From assembly GCA_017999135.1 (NCBI GenBank), contig JAGOBT010000216.1, forward strand, positions 1 to 5,972: a stretch of 5,972 bases of DNA, written 5' to 3'. Origin of the DNA: Burkholderiaceae bacterium. Its GTDB lineage: Bacteria; Pseudomonadota; Gammaproteobacteria; Burkholderiales; Burkholderiaceae_C. A program made the translations under genes and the position numbers. Positions 1 to 5,779 of this stretch are shown in pieces. Below the pieces are notes generated by a model. The model was not told where the DNA came from, ran no database searches, and saw only the letters and a program-made list of their open reading frames with translations. The first letter of the stretch is position 1. Every line of letters begins with the position of its first letter.

Positions 1-239
1 TCCGGCGCCGCAGGCGACGGACCGGCGAGAAGCCTTGAGGTTCTGGCGCGAAGGCGCCAGGACGGCGGCATCGCAGCCGCCCCGGGTTGCGAGGAGCGCA
101 GGGGACCCGGCCCGCAGGGCCGGGCGCCGCAGCGGCGGGCGAGCGGCTGTGCCCGCAGCCTTGCGCGCACAACCCGTCGAGCGTCAGCTGCCGGTGAAGG
201 ACTGCAGGTCCGCTCCGAGCCCAAAGCGCCATGCCGCCA
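1..239. other. Intergenic region rich in GC hairpins, no convincing gene
   Basis: No reading frame here looks like a real protein. The open frames on both strands are Arg/Ala/Pro-rich and show no recognisable domain. The stretch lies just downstream of the leftward TetR gene and contains several short inverted repeats, listed separately at 43-160. No RutR-like operator (TGACCA-NN-TGGTCA) was seen in it. The gene to the left of the window cannot be judged from this sequence. Confidence 0.6.
43..160. repeat. Cluster of five short GC-rich inverted repeats
   Basis: Five potential stem-loops follow each other. They are CTGGCGC/GCGCCAG (43-49 and 54-60, loop GAAG), GGCGGC/GCCGCC (64-69 and 76-81), CCCGGCCC/GGGCCGGG (106-113 and 117-124, 3-base loop), CGCCG/CGGCG (125-129 and 133-137, loop CAG) and GGCTG/CAGCC (145-149 and 156-160). 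The 8-bp perfect stem at 106-124 is the strongest. None is followed by a run of T on either strand, so these are not classical intrinsic terminators. They could end transcription of the leftward operon by another route, protect its 3' end, or be remnants of a dispersed palindromic repeat. The stems are read directly; the function is unknown. Confidence 0.5.
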
Positions 240-872
240 TCACCCGTCCAGCCCGCAGCCTCGAAGAACCAGTCCGACCACATGTGTGGTGGCGCGGGCA
301 TGGTCCGCAGCGGTCAGCTGGTCCCGGCCCAGCACCGCGCACACCTGGGCCTCGAAGTCGGCATAGGTCTGGGTGGCGGCCCAGATGGTGAAGAACAGGT
401 GCGTCGCATCCACCGGCGCCATGCGGCCGGCCGTCACCCAGCCATCGATCACCGCGGCTTTCAGTTGCACCTTGTCGCGCAATTCACCGCGCATCAGCGC
501 GCCCACTACGGCGGCGCCGTGCAGCAACTCGTTGGCGAACACGCGGCTGGCGTCGGGCCGCTGCGCGCTCATCGCCATCTTGGCGCGGATGTAGGTGGCC
601 AGGGCCTGCGCCGGGTCGGCATCAGGCACCAGGGCGTCCAGCGGCACCAGCCAGTCGCGCAGGGTGCGCGCCAGCACAGCTTTGTACAAGTCGGCCTTGC
701 TGCCGAAGTAGTAGTGCAGGTTGGCCTTGGGCAGGCCCGCTTCGTCGGCAATGGCCGCCATGGTGGCGCCAACGAAGCCGGCGCGGGCAAAGACCTTTTC
801 GCCCGCGCCGAGAATGCGCTCCTCGTTGGCCTGGCGGATCAGGCCCTTGCCACTGTCCAGATCGTCGCGCAT
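240..872 (-). CDS. TetR-family transcriptional repressor, RutR-like (pyrimidine-responsive type)
   Basis: This 210-residue protein has the TetR plan. Residues about 16-66 form the N-terminal DNA-binding domain, with the helix-turn-helix at about 36-56 (ATMAAIADEAGLPKANLHYYF region). The rest is an all-helical ligand-binding and dimer domain. That C-terminal half resembles RutR of E. coli closely: the stretches around DASRVFANELL (107-117), VIDGWVTAGRMAPVD (141-155) and FTIWAATQTYADFEAQV (161-177) have direct counterparts there. RutR binds uracil or thymine, which releases it from DNA and controls pyrimidine use. The gene is the last of the leftward cluster, 94 bp after the binding-protein gene. 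A RutR-like operator lies at the head of the cluster, so it probably represses the transporter and, by read-through, itself. No good ribosome binding site precedes the ATG at 872, so the start is uncertain by a few codons. The family call is strong; the exact ligand is inferred. Confidence 0.88.
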   Translation of the reverse strand: MRDDLDSGKGLIRQANEERILGAGEKVFARAGFVGATMAAIADEAGLPKANLHYYFGSKADLYKAVLARTLRDWLVPLDALVPDADPAQALATYIRAKMAMSAQRPDASRVFANELLHGAAVVGALMRGELRDKVQLKAAVIDGWVTAGRMAPVDATHLFFTIWAATQTYADFEAQVCAVLGRDQLTAADHARATTHVVGLVLRGCGLDG

Positions 873-901
873 CGGGCCATCGGCAAGCGGCCGCCGCGGA
901 T

Positions 902-965
902 CCGGCTTTGCCGGGCCGCTGGGGGCGCCCCTCTGGGGGGGAGCGCCGGAGGCGCTTCGGGGGGG
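902..965. repeat. C/G-run hairpin repeat between binding protein and regulator
   Basis: The 94-bp gap between the binding-protein stop and the regulator start is almost filled by structured sequence. It contains CCGGC-TTT-GCCGG (902-914), the 10-bp palindrome GGGGCGCCCC (922-931), a G-run (935-941) and the stem AGCGCC-GGA-GGCGCT (942-956), followed by another G-run. Read on the minus strand it is a C-run, then a GAAGCGCC...GGCGCT hairpin, then a second C-run. From general knowledge, elements of this style are frequent between genes in Burkholderiales genomes. It could be a dispersed repeat, an RNA-stabilising 3' hairpin for the transporter mRNA, or a partial terminator that lowers expression of the regulator. 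There is no T-tract, so an intrinsic terminator is not supported. Confidence 0.55.
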
Positions 966-966
966 A

Positions 967-1977
967 TCACTTCTTCGCGGCTTCGAACACCGCGTGGGTG
1001 TAGGCAGCCTTGCCCGGGTCCTTCTTGATCACCGGCGACGACCCGCCCGCCAGCAGCACCTTCACCGTGCGCTCGTAGGCGGCCGGCTCCAGGTAGCCCA
1101 TCTTGGCGGTGCCGGCGTTGCTGATCAGCGTGGCCACGTTCTTCATCTGGCGCTCCTGCACCTTCAGCGTGGCGCTGCCCGACGGATCGGCCGCCACCAC
1201 GATCTTGGCAGCTTCGGCCGGGTTCTTCACCGCGTCGTTCCAGCCCTGCAGCGTGGCCTTGACGAACTTGCCCATGCGCGCCACGAAGGCCGGGTCCTTG
1301 AGCTTGCCTTCCAGCACGTACAGGCCGTCTTCCAGCGAGGCCACGCCTTCCTTCTCGTAGAAGAAGGTGATCAGGTCGCTCTCCTTCACGCCGGCATCCA
1401 CCACCTGCCAGTACTCGTTGTAGATCATGGTGCTGATGCAGGCGGCCTGGTTCTGCAGCAGCGGGTCGACGTTGAAGCCCTGCTTGAGCACCTTCACGTC
1501 GGTGTCGGGCTTCAGGCCCAGCTTGGCCATCCAGTTCAGGAACGGGTACTCATTGCCGCCGAACCACACGCCCAGGGTCTTGCCCTTGAAGTCCTTCGGG
1601 CTGGCCACGCCGCTGGCCTTCTTGCAGGTGAGCATCAGGCCGCTCTTGTCGAAGATCTGGGCGATGTTGACCAGCGGAACACCCGCCTCCCGGGCGGCCA
1701 GGGCATCGGGCATCCAGTTGACGATGGCATCGGCCTGGTTGCCGGCCAGCACCTGCACCGGGCTCACATCCGGGCCGCCCGGCTTGATGGTGACGTCCAG
1801 GCCGGCGGCCTTGTAGTAGCCCTTGGCGGCGGCCACGTAGTAGCCGGCGAACTGGGCTTGCGGCACCCACTTCATCTGCACCACCACCTTTTCGGCCTGC
1901 GCCATCGCCTGGTTGGCCAGTGCCGAGACGGCCACCGCCGCTGCCAGCACCACACCCTTGATCGTGAAAGCCTGCAT
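967..1977 (-). CDS. ABC transporter periplasmic substrate-binding protein, THI5/NMT1-like
   Basis: This 336-residue secreted protein captures the substrate for the importer. It has a signal peptide (basic MQAFTIKG, hydrophobic core to about 24, likely cleavage after AMA at 26 or AQA at 28). The mature part starts with a THI5/NMT1-type domain: MKWVPQAQFAGYYVAAAKGYY (35-55), a GGPDVSPVQVLAGNQADA segment (67-84) and GVWFGGNEYPFLNWM (136-150). The last is the characteristic GNE-containing strand of this family. Family members bind thiamine-pyrimidine precursors (HMP, formylaminopyrimidine), and relatives are linked to other heterocycles or riboflavin. With a RutR-like repressor alongside, a uracil/thymine-type pyrimidine is plausible, but this is inference. 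There is no lipobox cysteine; the only cysteines seen are at 118 and 180. The start at 1977 is chosen over an upstream in-frame ATG at 2016 because AGGAG sits 6 bases before it and the signal peptide begins there. Confidence 0.9.
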   Translation of the reverse strand: MQAFTIKGVVLAAAVAVSALANQAMAQAEKVVVQMKWVPQAQFAGYYVAAAKGYYKAAGLDVTIKPGGPDVSPVQVLAGNQADAIVNWMPDALAAREAGVPLVNIAQIFDKSGLMLTCKKASGVASPKDFKGKTLGVWFGGNEYPFLNWMAKLGLKPDTDVKVLKQGFNVDPLLQNQAACISTMIYNEYWQVVDAGVKESDLITFFYEKEGVASLEDGLYVLEGKLKDPAFVARMGKFVKATLQGWNDAVKNPAEAAKIVVAADPSGSATLKVQERQMKNVATLISNAGTAKMGYLEPAAYERTVKVLLAGGSSPVIKKDPGKAAYTHAVFEAAKK

Positions 1978-1983
1978 TGCTCG

Positions 1984-1988
1984 CTCCT
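1984..1988 (-). promoter_or_regulatory. Ribosome binding site deciding the binding-protein start
   Basis: On the minus strand AGGAG lies 6 bases upstream of the ATG at 1977. It is the clearest Shine-Dalgarno site in the cluster and selects this start over the in-frame ATG at 2016, which would put 13 residues in front of the signal peptide. A strong site here fits the need to make more binding protein than membrane subunits. Confidence 0.75.
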
Positions 1989-2016
1989 GTGTAACGTTGG
2001 GTTGAAGAAAACTCAC

Positions 2017-2988
2017 TCACTTCGAACGGACCGACGGGTGCCAGAAGGCCACCCGCCGTTCCAGTTGGACCAGCAGCGCATAGGCCACCGACCCAGTGAC
2101 CGCCGCCACCACGATGGCGCCCCAGACCAGGCCCATGTTCATGCGCGCGGCCTCGGTGCTGATGCGAAAGCCCAGCCCCACCGTGGGCGAGCCGAAGAAC
2201 TCGGCCACGATGGCACCGATCAGCGCCAGCGTGGCGTTGACCTTCAGGGCACTGAAGATGAACGGCATGGCCATCGGCAGGCGCAGGTCGCGCAGGGTGC
2301 GGGCGTAGCCGGCGGCATAGGTCTTCATCAGCTCCAGCTCCAGCCGGCCCGCCGCCTGCAGGCCGGCCAGCGTGGCCACCAGCATCGGGAAGAAGGTCAT
2401 CAGCACCACCACCGCCGCCTTGCTGGGCCATTCGAAACCGAACCACATCACCATGATGGGCGCCACCGCCACCAGCGGCACGGTGCTGGTCAGGCTGGCC
2501 AGCGGCAGCAGGCCGCGCTGCAGGAAGGGCGCGCGGTCGATGGCCACGCCCACCGCAAAGCCCAGGCCCGAGCCCAGCGCCCAGCCCACCAGCACCGCCT
2601 TGGCCACCGTCTGCACCCAGTCGCCGGCCAGGGTGTCCCAGCGGTCGATCAGCATCTGGCCGATCCAGCTGGGCGCCGGCAGCAGCACCCGCGGCACGTT
2701 GAACAGCGTGACCCCCACCTGCCAGAAGTACAGCACCCACAGGCCGAACAGCGCGGCGGTGGCGGTGGCGTACCAGGGCCGGCCGTCCAGCGCCGCCAGC
2801 CTGCGCACACTGAGGCCGGCGATGAACAACACCGCCAGCAGCGGCGCCACCAGGGGCATCGGCTGGAAGTCGGCCTGCTGCTGTGCCGTGCCCACCAGCC
2901 ACCAGAAGGCAGCCGCCAGCGACAGGCTGGCGATCAGCGCGAAGACGGCCTTGGCCGCCGGCGTGGATGCATCGCGGGCGAACGTCAT
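2017..2988 (-). CDS. ABC transporter permease (BPD_transp_1 type), second of two
   Basis: This 323-residue inner-membrane subunit of the importer has an N-terminal extension of about three hydrophobic segments (about 13-33, 43-61 and 75-96). The usual permease core then runs from about 125 to 312. The cytoplasmic EAA loop that docks on the ATPase is visible at about 218-245 (LELMKTYAAGYARTLRDLRLP). It is followed by the typical ALIGAIVAEFFG helix (255-266) and a GLGFRI segment. This matches SsuC/TauC/ThiX-like permeases, which usually have about 250-280 residues, so the extra N-terminal part is notable. The ATG at 2988 overlaps the stop of the preceding permease gene as ATGA, implying translational coupling. 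The stop is 39 bp before the binding-protein start. It probably pairs with the other permease as a heterodimer. Confidence 0.9.
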   Translation of the reverse strand: MTFARDASTPAAKAVFALIASLSLAAAFWWLVGTAQQQADFQPMPLVAPLLAVLFIAGLSVRRLAALDGRPWYATATAALFGLWVLYFWQVGVTLFNVPRVLLPAPSWIGQMLIDRWDTLAGDWVQTVAKAVLVGWALGSGLGFAVGVAIDRAPFLQRGLLPLASLTSTVPLVAVAPIMVMWFGFEWPSKAAVVVLMTFFPMLVATLAGLQAAGRLELELMKTYAAGYARTLRDLRLPMAMPFIFSALKVNATLALIGAIVAEFFGSPTVGLGFRISTEAARMNMGLVWGAIVVAAVTGSVAYALLVQLERRVAFWHPSVRSK

Positions 2989-3875
2989 GCAGCGTTCCCC
3001 CGCCGCAGCACCAGCCGCTCCAGCGCCGCCACGGCCAGCGTCAGCGCCAGCCCCAGCAAGGCCGACAGCACCAGGGCCGACCAGATGCCCACGGTGTTGC
3101 CGTAATAGCTGCCGGTGAGCAGGCGCGCACCCAGCCCGGCCTGGGCGCCGGTGGGCAGCTCGGCCACCATCGCGCCCACCAGGCCGGCGGCAATCGCCAC
3201 CCGCAGGCTGGGGAACAGATACGGCAGCGCCGACGGCAAACGCAACAGCCAGAAGGCCTGCAGCTTGCTGGCGGCATAGGTGTGCATCAGCTCGGTCTCG
3301 ATGCGCTGCGGCGCCCGCAGGCCCTGCACCATGGCCACGGTCACCGGAAAGAAGCACAGGTACATCGCGATGGTGGCCTTGGGCGCCACGCCACTGAACC
3401 CCAGGCTGCCCAGGATCACCAGCACGATGGGCGCGATGGCCAGCACCGGCACCGTCTGGCTGGCGACGATCCAGGGCAGCAGCGCCCGGTCCAGCGTGCG
3501 GCTGTGCACGATGGCGGCAGCCAGCACCACGCCCAGCAGCGTGCCCAGCACGAAGCCCACCAGCGTGCTCTGCGCGGTGACGGCCGCGTGGAACAGCAGG
3601 TTGCGGGGCGAATCCAGCGGCCAGTCGACGGTGCTGCTGTAGAGATCGGCTGCCACCTGGTGTGGCGCGGGCAGCACCGGGCGTTCCATGTTCAACGTGA
3701 CGCTGACCAGGTCCGACACGGTCCAGTCGCCGTTCGGGTGGCTGTTGGGCAGCACCCGCTCGATGGCGCCGGCCTTGTTCAGGCCAACCGCGCCGCCGTA
3801 CCACAGCGCCAGCACGGCCAGCAGCACCGTGGCCACCGGCAGCCAGCGCTGGGAGAAGGTCAACGGCGCAGCCAT
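2985..3875 (-). CDS. ABC transporter permease (BPD_transp_1 type), first of two
   Basis: This 296-residue inner-membrane subunit begins with one hydrophobic segment (about 11-31). A polar stretch of about 60 residues (about 33-92) follows that should lie outside the membrane, then the permease core from about 95. The EAA loop is at about 192-214 (IETELMHTYAASKLQAFWLLRLP), followed by the conserved AAGLVGAMVAELPTG segment (229-243). The two permeases of this operon share the fold and the EAA region but differ clearly at the N-terminus, so they look like a heteromeric pair rather than a recent duplication. The start at 3875 lies 6 bp after the ATPase stop, with no strong ribosome binding site, so coupled translation is likely. 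The gene overlaps the next one by 4 bp. Confidence 0.9.
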   Translation of the reverse strand: MAAPLTFSQRWLPVATVLLAVLALWYGGAVGLNKAGAIERVLPNSHPNGDWTVSDLVSVTLNMERPVLPAPHQVAADLYSSTVDWPLDSPRNLLFHAAVTAQSTLVGFVLGTLLGVVLAAAIVHSRTLDRALLPWIVASQTVPVLAIAPIVLVILGSLGFSGVAPKATIAMYLCFFPVTVAMVQGLRAPQRIETELMHTYAASKLQAFWLLRLPSALPYLFPSLRVAIAAGLVGAMVAELPTGAQAGLGARLLTGSYYGNTVGIWSALVLSALLGLALTLAVAALERLVLRRGNAA

Positions 3876-3881
3876 CGGGTG

Positions 3882-4730
3882 TCAGTGGCCACCGTGTCCG
3901 TCGGCCAGGCCTTCGCGCACTTCATGCGCCAGGGCCATGAATTCCGGTGTGTCGCGCATGTCCAGCGTGCGCGCATCGGGCAGGGTGCTGTGAATGATCT
4001 TCAGGATGCGCCCGGGCCGCGGGCTCATCACCACGATGCGGGTGCTCAGGTACACCGCCTCGGCGATGCTGTGGGTGACGAACACCACCGTGCGCCGCTC
4101 GCGCTGCCACAGCTGCTGCAGCTGGTCGTTCAGGCCGTCGCGGGTGATCTCGTCGAGCGCACCGAAGGGCTCGTCCATCATCAGGATCTTGGGCTCGAAG
4201 CCCAGCGCCCGGGCGATGCTCACCCGCTGCTGCATGCCGCCCGACAGCTGCCAGGGGTACTTCCTCTCGAAGCCGGTGAGCCCCACGCGGCCCAGCTGCT
4301 CGCGGGCGATCGCTTCGGCCGCCGCCTTGTCGCGCCCCTGGATCTGCAGCGGCAGCATCACGTTGGCCAGCACCGTGCGCCACGGAAACAGCGCCGGCGC
4401 CTGGAACACATAGCCGTAGGCGCGCGCCAGGCGCGCGTCGTGCGGCGTCAGGCCGTTGACCAGCACCTGGCCGCTGGTGATCGGCTCCAAGTCAGCGATC
4501 ACCCGCAGCAGCGTGGTCTTGCCGCAGCCCGACGGACCGATCAGCGAGACGAATTCACCCTGGGCGATGGTGAGGTCGATGTCCGAGAGCGCATGCACCG
4601 GCGCGTCGGCGGACGGATAGACCACGCTGGCGCGGCGCACGTCCACGGCGGCCTGGGTGGACGCCGGCGAGGCGGGGGCCGACTTGGCGGGGGCCGGCGC
4701 GGCGGCGGCGGGCCGTTCGGGTGCATGCAT
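3882..4730 (-). CDS. ABC transporter ATP-binding protein (SsuB/TauB/ThiZ type)
   Basis: This 282-residue cytoplasmic ATPase powers the importer. All nucleotide-binding motifs are intact: Walker A GPSGCGKT (65-72), Q-loop glutamine 110 in VFQAPALFPWRT, signature LSGGMQQR (162-169), Walker B ILMMDEP (182-188) with the D-loop ALD after it, and switch histidine 220. The PALFPWRTV segment after the Q-loop is typical of the nitrate/sulfonate/taurine/thiamine-pyrimidine branch. Residues 1-28 are an unusual Ala/Pro/Ser-rich extension before the domain. The ATG at 4730 is preferred although it lacks a ribosome binding site. The longer in-frame reading would start at a TTG at 4793 and run through the RutR-like operator, which is less likely. 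A later GTG near residue 29 cannot be excluded. This is the first gene of the leftward operon. Confidence 0.9.
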   Translation of the reverse strand: MHAPERPAAAAPAPAKSAPASPASTQAAVDVRRASVVYPSADAPVHALSDIDLTIAQGEFVSLIGPSGCGKTTLLRVIADLEPITSGQVLVNGLTPHDARLARAYGYVFQAPALFPWRTVLANVMLPLQIQGRDKAAAEAIAREQLGRVGLTGFERKYPWQLSGGMQQRVSIARALGFEPKILMMDEPFGALDEITRDGLNDQLQQLWQRERRTVVFVTHSIAEAVYLSTRIVVMSPRPGRILKIIHSTLPDARTLDMRDTPEFMALAHEVREGLADGHGGH

Positions 4731-4759
4731 GGGCGAGAGCGGTGCGGCAGGCTGAAAAC

Positions 4760-4775
4760 TTAACCAACTGGTCAG
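4760..4775. promoter_or_regulatory. RutR-like operator upstream of the transporter operon
   Basis: The plus strand reads TTAACCAACTGGTCAG. The published E. coli RutR consensus is TTGACCA-NN-TGGTCAA, so 12 of the 14 defined bases agree, including the complete ACCA/TGGT core with the correct 2-base spacer. It lies 30 bp upstream of the chosen ATPase start, a good place for a repressor to block the operon promoter. The other end of the same cluster encodes a RutR-like protein. The match is seen directly; binding is inferred. Confidence 0.7.
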
Positions 4776-4778
4776 CTT

Positions 4779-4808
4779 ATTGTGACCGGGCAAGCCAGAT
4801 CCATGCCA
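4779..4808 (-). promoter_or_regulatory. Possible sigma70 promoter of the transporter operon
   Basis: On the minus strand a -10-like CACAAT (4784-4779, 4 of 6 consensus bases) is preceded by a poor -35-like TGGCAT (4808-4803) at 18-bp spacing. Transcription would start near 4772, inside the RutR-like operator, giving a leader of about 40 bases to the ATG at 4730. This placement suits repression, but the hexamers themselves are weak. Confidence 0.25.
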
Positions 4809-5016
4809 CCGTCCGCCCAGGAAACGCCCCTGGGATCAACCCCAGGCCACGTCAGGCAGCTTGGCGCGCGGGGCCGGCCGGGCCGGCGCACGCAGCAAAT
4901 CCTGTGTGAAAAGCTCACGCCGGCGTCACCCGCCCCGGGGATGGTGCACAGGCCAGGGCGCCCCGTAGATTCCACCCTGCGCGAGACGTTCGCGCGCCGC
5001 CAGCCTGCCCCTGACC
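4794..5016. other. Divergent intergenic region with a small hairpin
   Basis: This region separates the leftward transporter operon from the rightward PEP-CTERM gene and should hold both promoters. It contains the inverted repeat CCTGGG/CCCAGG (4829-4834 and 4841-4846, 6-base loop), a GC-rich block with the palindrome GGCCGGCC (4872-4879), and a short GTGA/TCAC inverted repeat (4906-4918). For the rightward gene a -10-like TAGATT at 4966-4971 is the only candidate, with no convincing -35. No ribosome binding site is visible before the ATG at 5017. No further gene is supported. Confidence 0.45.
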
Positions 5017-5763
5017 ATGTCGATCCACCGCCTGACAGCCGCCGCCACCTTGATTGCCGCTGCCGGCGCCAGCCACGCGCTGGAAACCCACTGGAATGCC
5101 GCCTCGGGCGAATTGCCCAACGTGGTCGACCCGGCCTGGACCCTGGTCGACGAAGGCGGCGGATCACCCAGCTTCGCCAACGGCGTGCTGACGCTCCAGA
5201 CATCGGGCGGCCACAGCGCAAGGCAGTACTACACCATGCAGGGCGCCGAGCTGGACTTCACCGGTGGCACACCGTACTGGATCGAGGCCGAGATGCGCTT
5301 CGAGTCCGGCAGCCAGACCGCGGGCTGGTGGCGGGCCGGCGCCCAGATCAGCTTCCGCTTCAGCAACGGCCGCCAGGCGGTGCTGGGCATCCGGGAGGAT
5401 TACATCTACATCCTCAACGGCGACAACTCGGCCGGTGACACCGCGGTGGTCGACACCGACGATGCCTTCCACACCTACCGCATGGAGGCCCTGGGCACCA
5501 GCAGCGGATCGACCGTCAACGTCTACCAGGACGGCGTGCTGGTGCTGACCGACAACGCGCTCTACAGCATCGGCGCCAGTGCGGCAGTGTCCTGGGGTGA
5601 GGCCTCACAGATCGCCACCGGCACCACGCACTGGAAGCGCGTCAGCCACAACATGGCCGGCACGGCGGTGCCCGCCGTGCCCGAGCCCGGCGCCTGGGCG
5701 CTGATGGCCGCCGGCCTGCTGGGCGTGGGCGCCGCGGTGCGCCGCCGTCCGGCCCGCGCCTGA
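5017..5763 (+). CDS. Secreted PEP-CTERM sorting-domain protein, function unknown
   Basis: This 248-residue protein is exported and processed at the cell surface. The N-terminus is a signal peptide (basic SIHR, hydrophobic to about 18, likely cleavage after SHA at 21). The C-terminus is a PEP-CTERM signal: VPEPGAWALM with PEP at 222-224, a hydrophobic segment at about 226-241, and a basic tail RRRPARA. In other species such tails are recognised by an exosortase (EpsH family) in exopolysaccharide-producing proteobacteria. The middle (about 22-215) is rich in aromatic and small residues and in alternating beta-like stretches such as YWIEAEMRFES (87-97) and DAFHTYRMEALG (149-160). This is compatible with a LamG/concanavalin-like beta-sandwich, but that is inference. 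No sortase or polysaccharide genes are in the window. The ATG at 5017 directly precedes the signal peptide, although no ribosome binding site is seen. Confidence 0.85.
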   Translation: MSIHRLTAAATLIAAAGASHALETHWNAASGELPNVVDPAWTLVDEGGGSPSFANGVLTLQTSGGHSARQYYTMQGAELDFTGGTPYWIEAEMRFESGSQTAGWWRAGAQISFRFSNGRQAVLGIREDYIYILNGDNSAGDTAVVDTDDAFHTYRMEALGTSSGSTVNVYQDGVLVLTDNALYSIGASAAVSWGEASQIATGTTHWKRVSHNMAGTAVPAVPEPGAWALMAAGLLGVGAAVRRRPARA

Positions 5764-5779
5764 CGTCACCGACGGCGCG

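Noticed and set aside
183..240. Short minus-strand ORF of 18 codons overlapping the regulator stop (ATG inside GTGATGG)
   Set aside because: It is too short, has no ribosome binding site or recognisable similarity, and is expected by chance in GC-rich DNA.
277..290. Palindrome ACCACA-TG-TGTGGT inside the regulator gene as a second operator
   Set aside because: It lies in the coding region near the C-terminus and lacks the TGACCA/TGGTCA half-sites of the RutR-like operator.
721..3105. Very long open frame on the plus strand opposite the transporter genes (794 codons)
   Set aside because: It is rich in His, Arg, Gln and Gly with no domain, and is antisense to well-recognised binding-protein and permease genes. 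Such frames are common in high-GC DNA.
3709..3722. Half-site GACCA followed by GGTCC within a permease gene as a RutR site
   Set aside because: Only one half-site is good, the second does not match, and it lies inside coding sequence.
2883..4763. Long plus-strand open frame (626 codons) opposite the permease and ATPase genes
   Set aside because: It is antisense to genes with intact ABC motifs and has low-complexity His/Gln/Arg composition. It is not a credible protein.
4731..4793. TPP riboswitch in the leader of the transporter operon
   Set aside because: The space between the likely promoter and the start codon is only about 40 bases, and no conserved riboswitch motif is visible.
4905..4919. 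CRP-like site TGTGA-AAAGC-TCACG upstream of the PEP-CTERM gene
   Set aside because: The spacer is 5 bases instead of 6 and only GTGA/TCAC is symmetric. The match is too weak to call.
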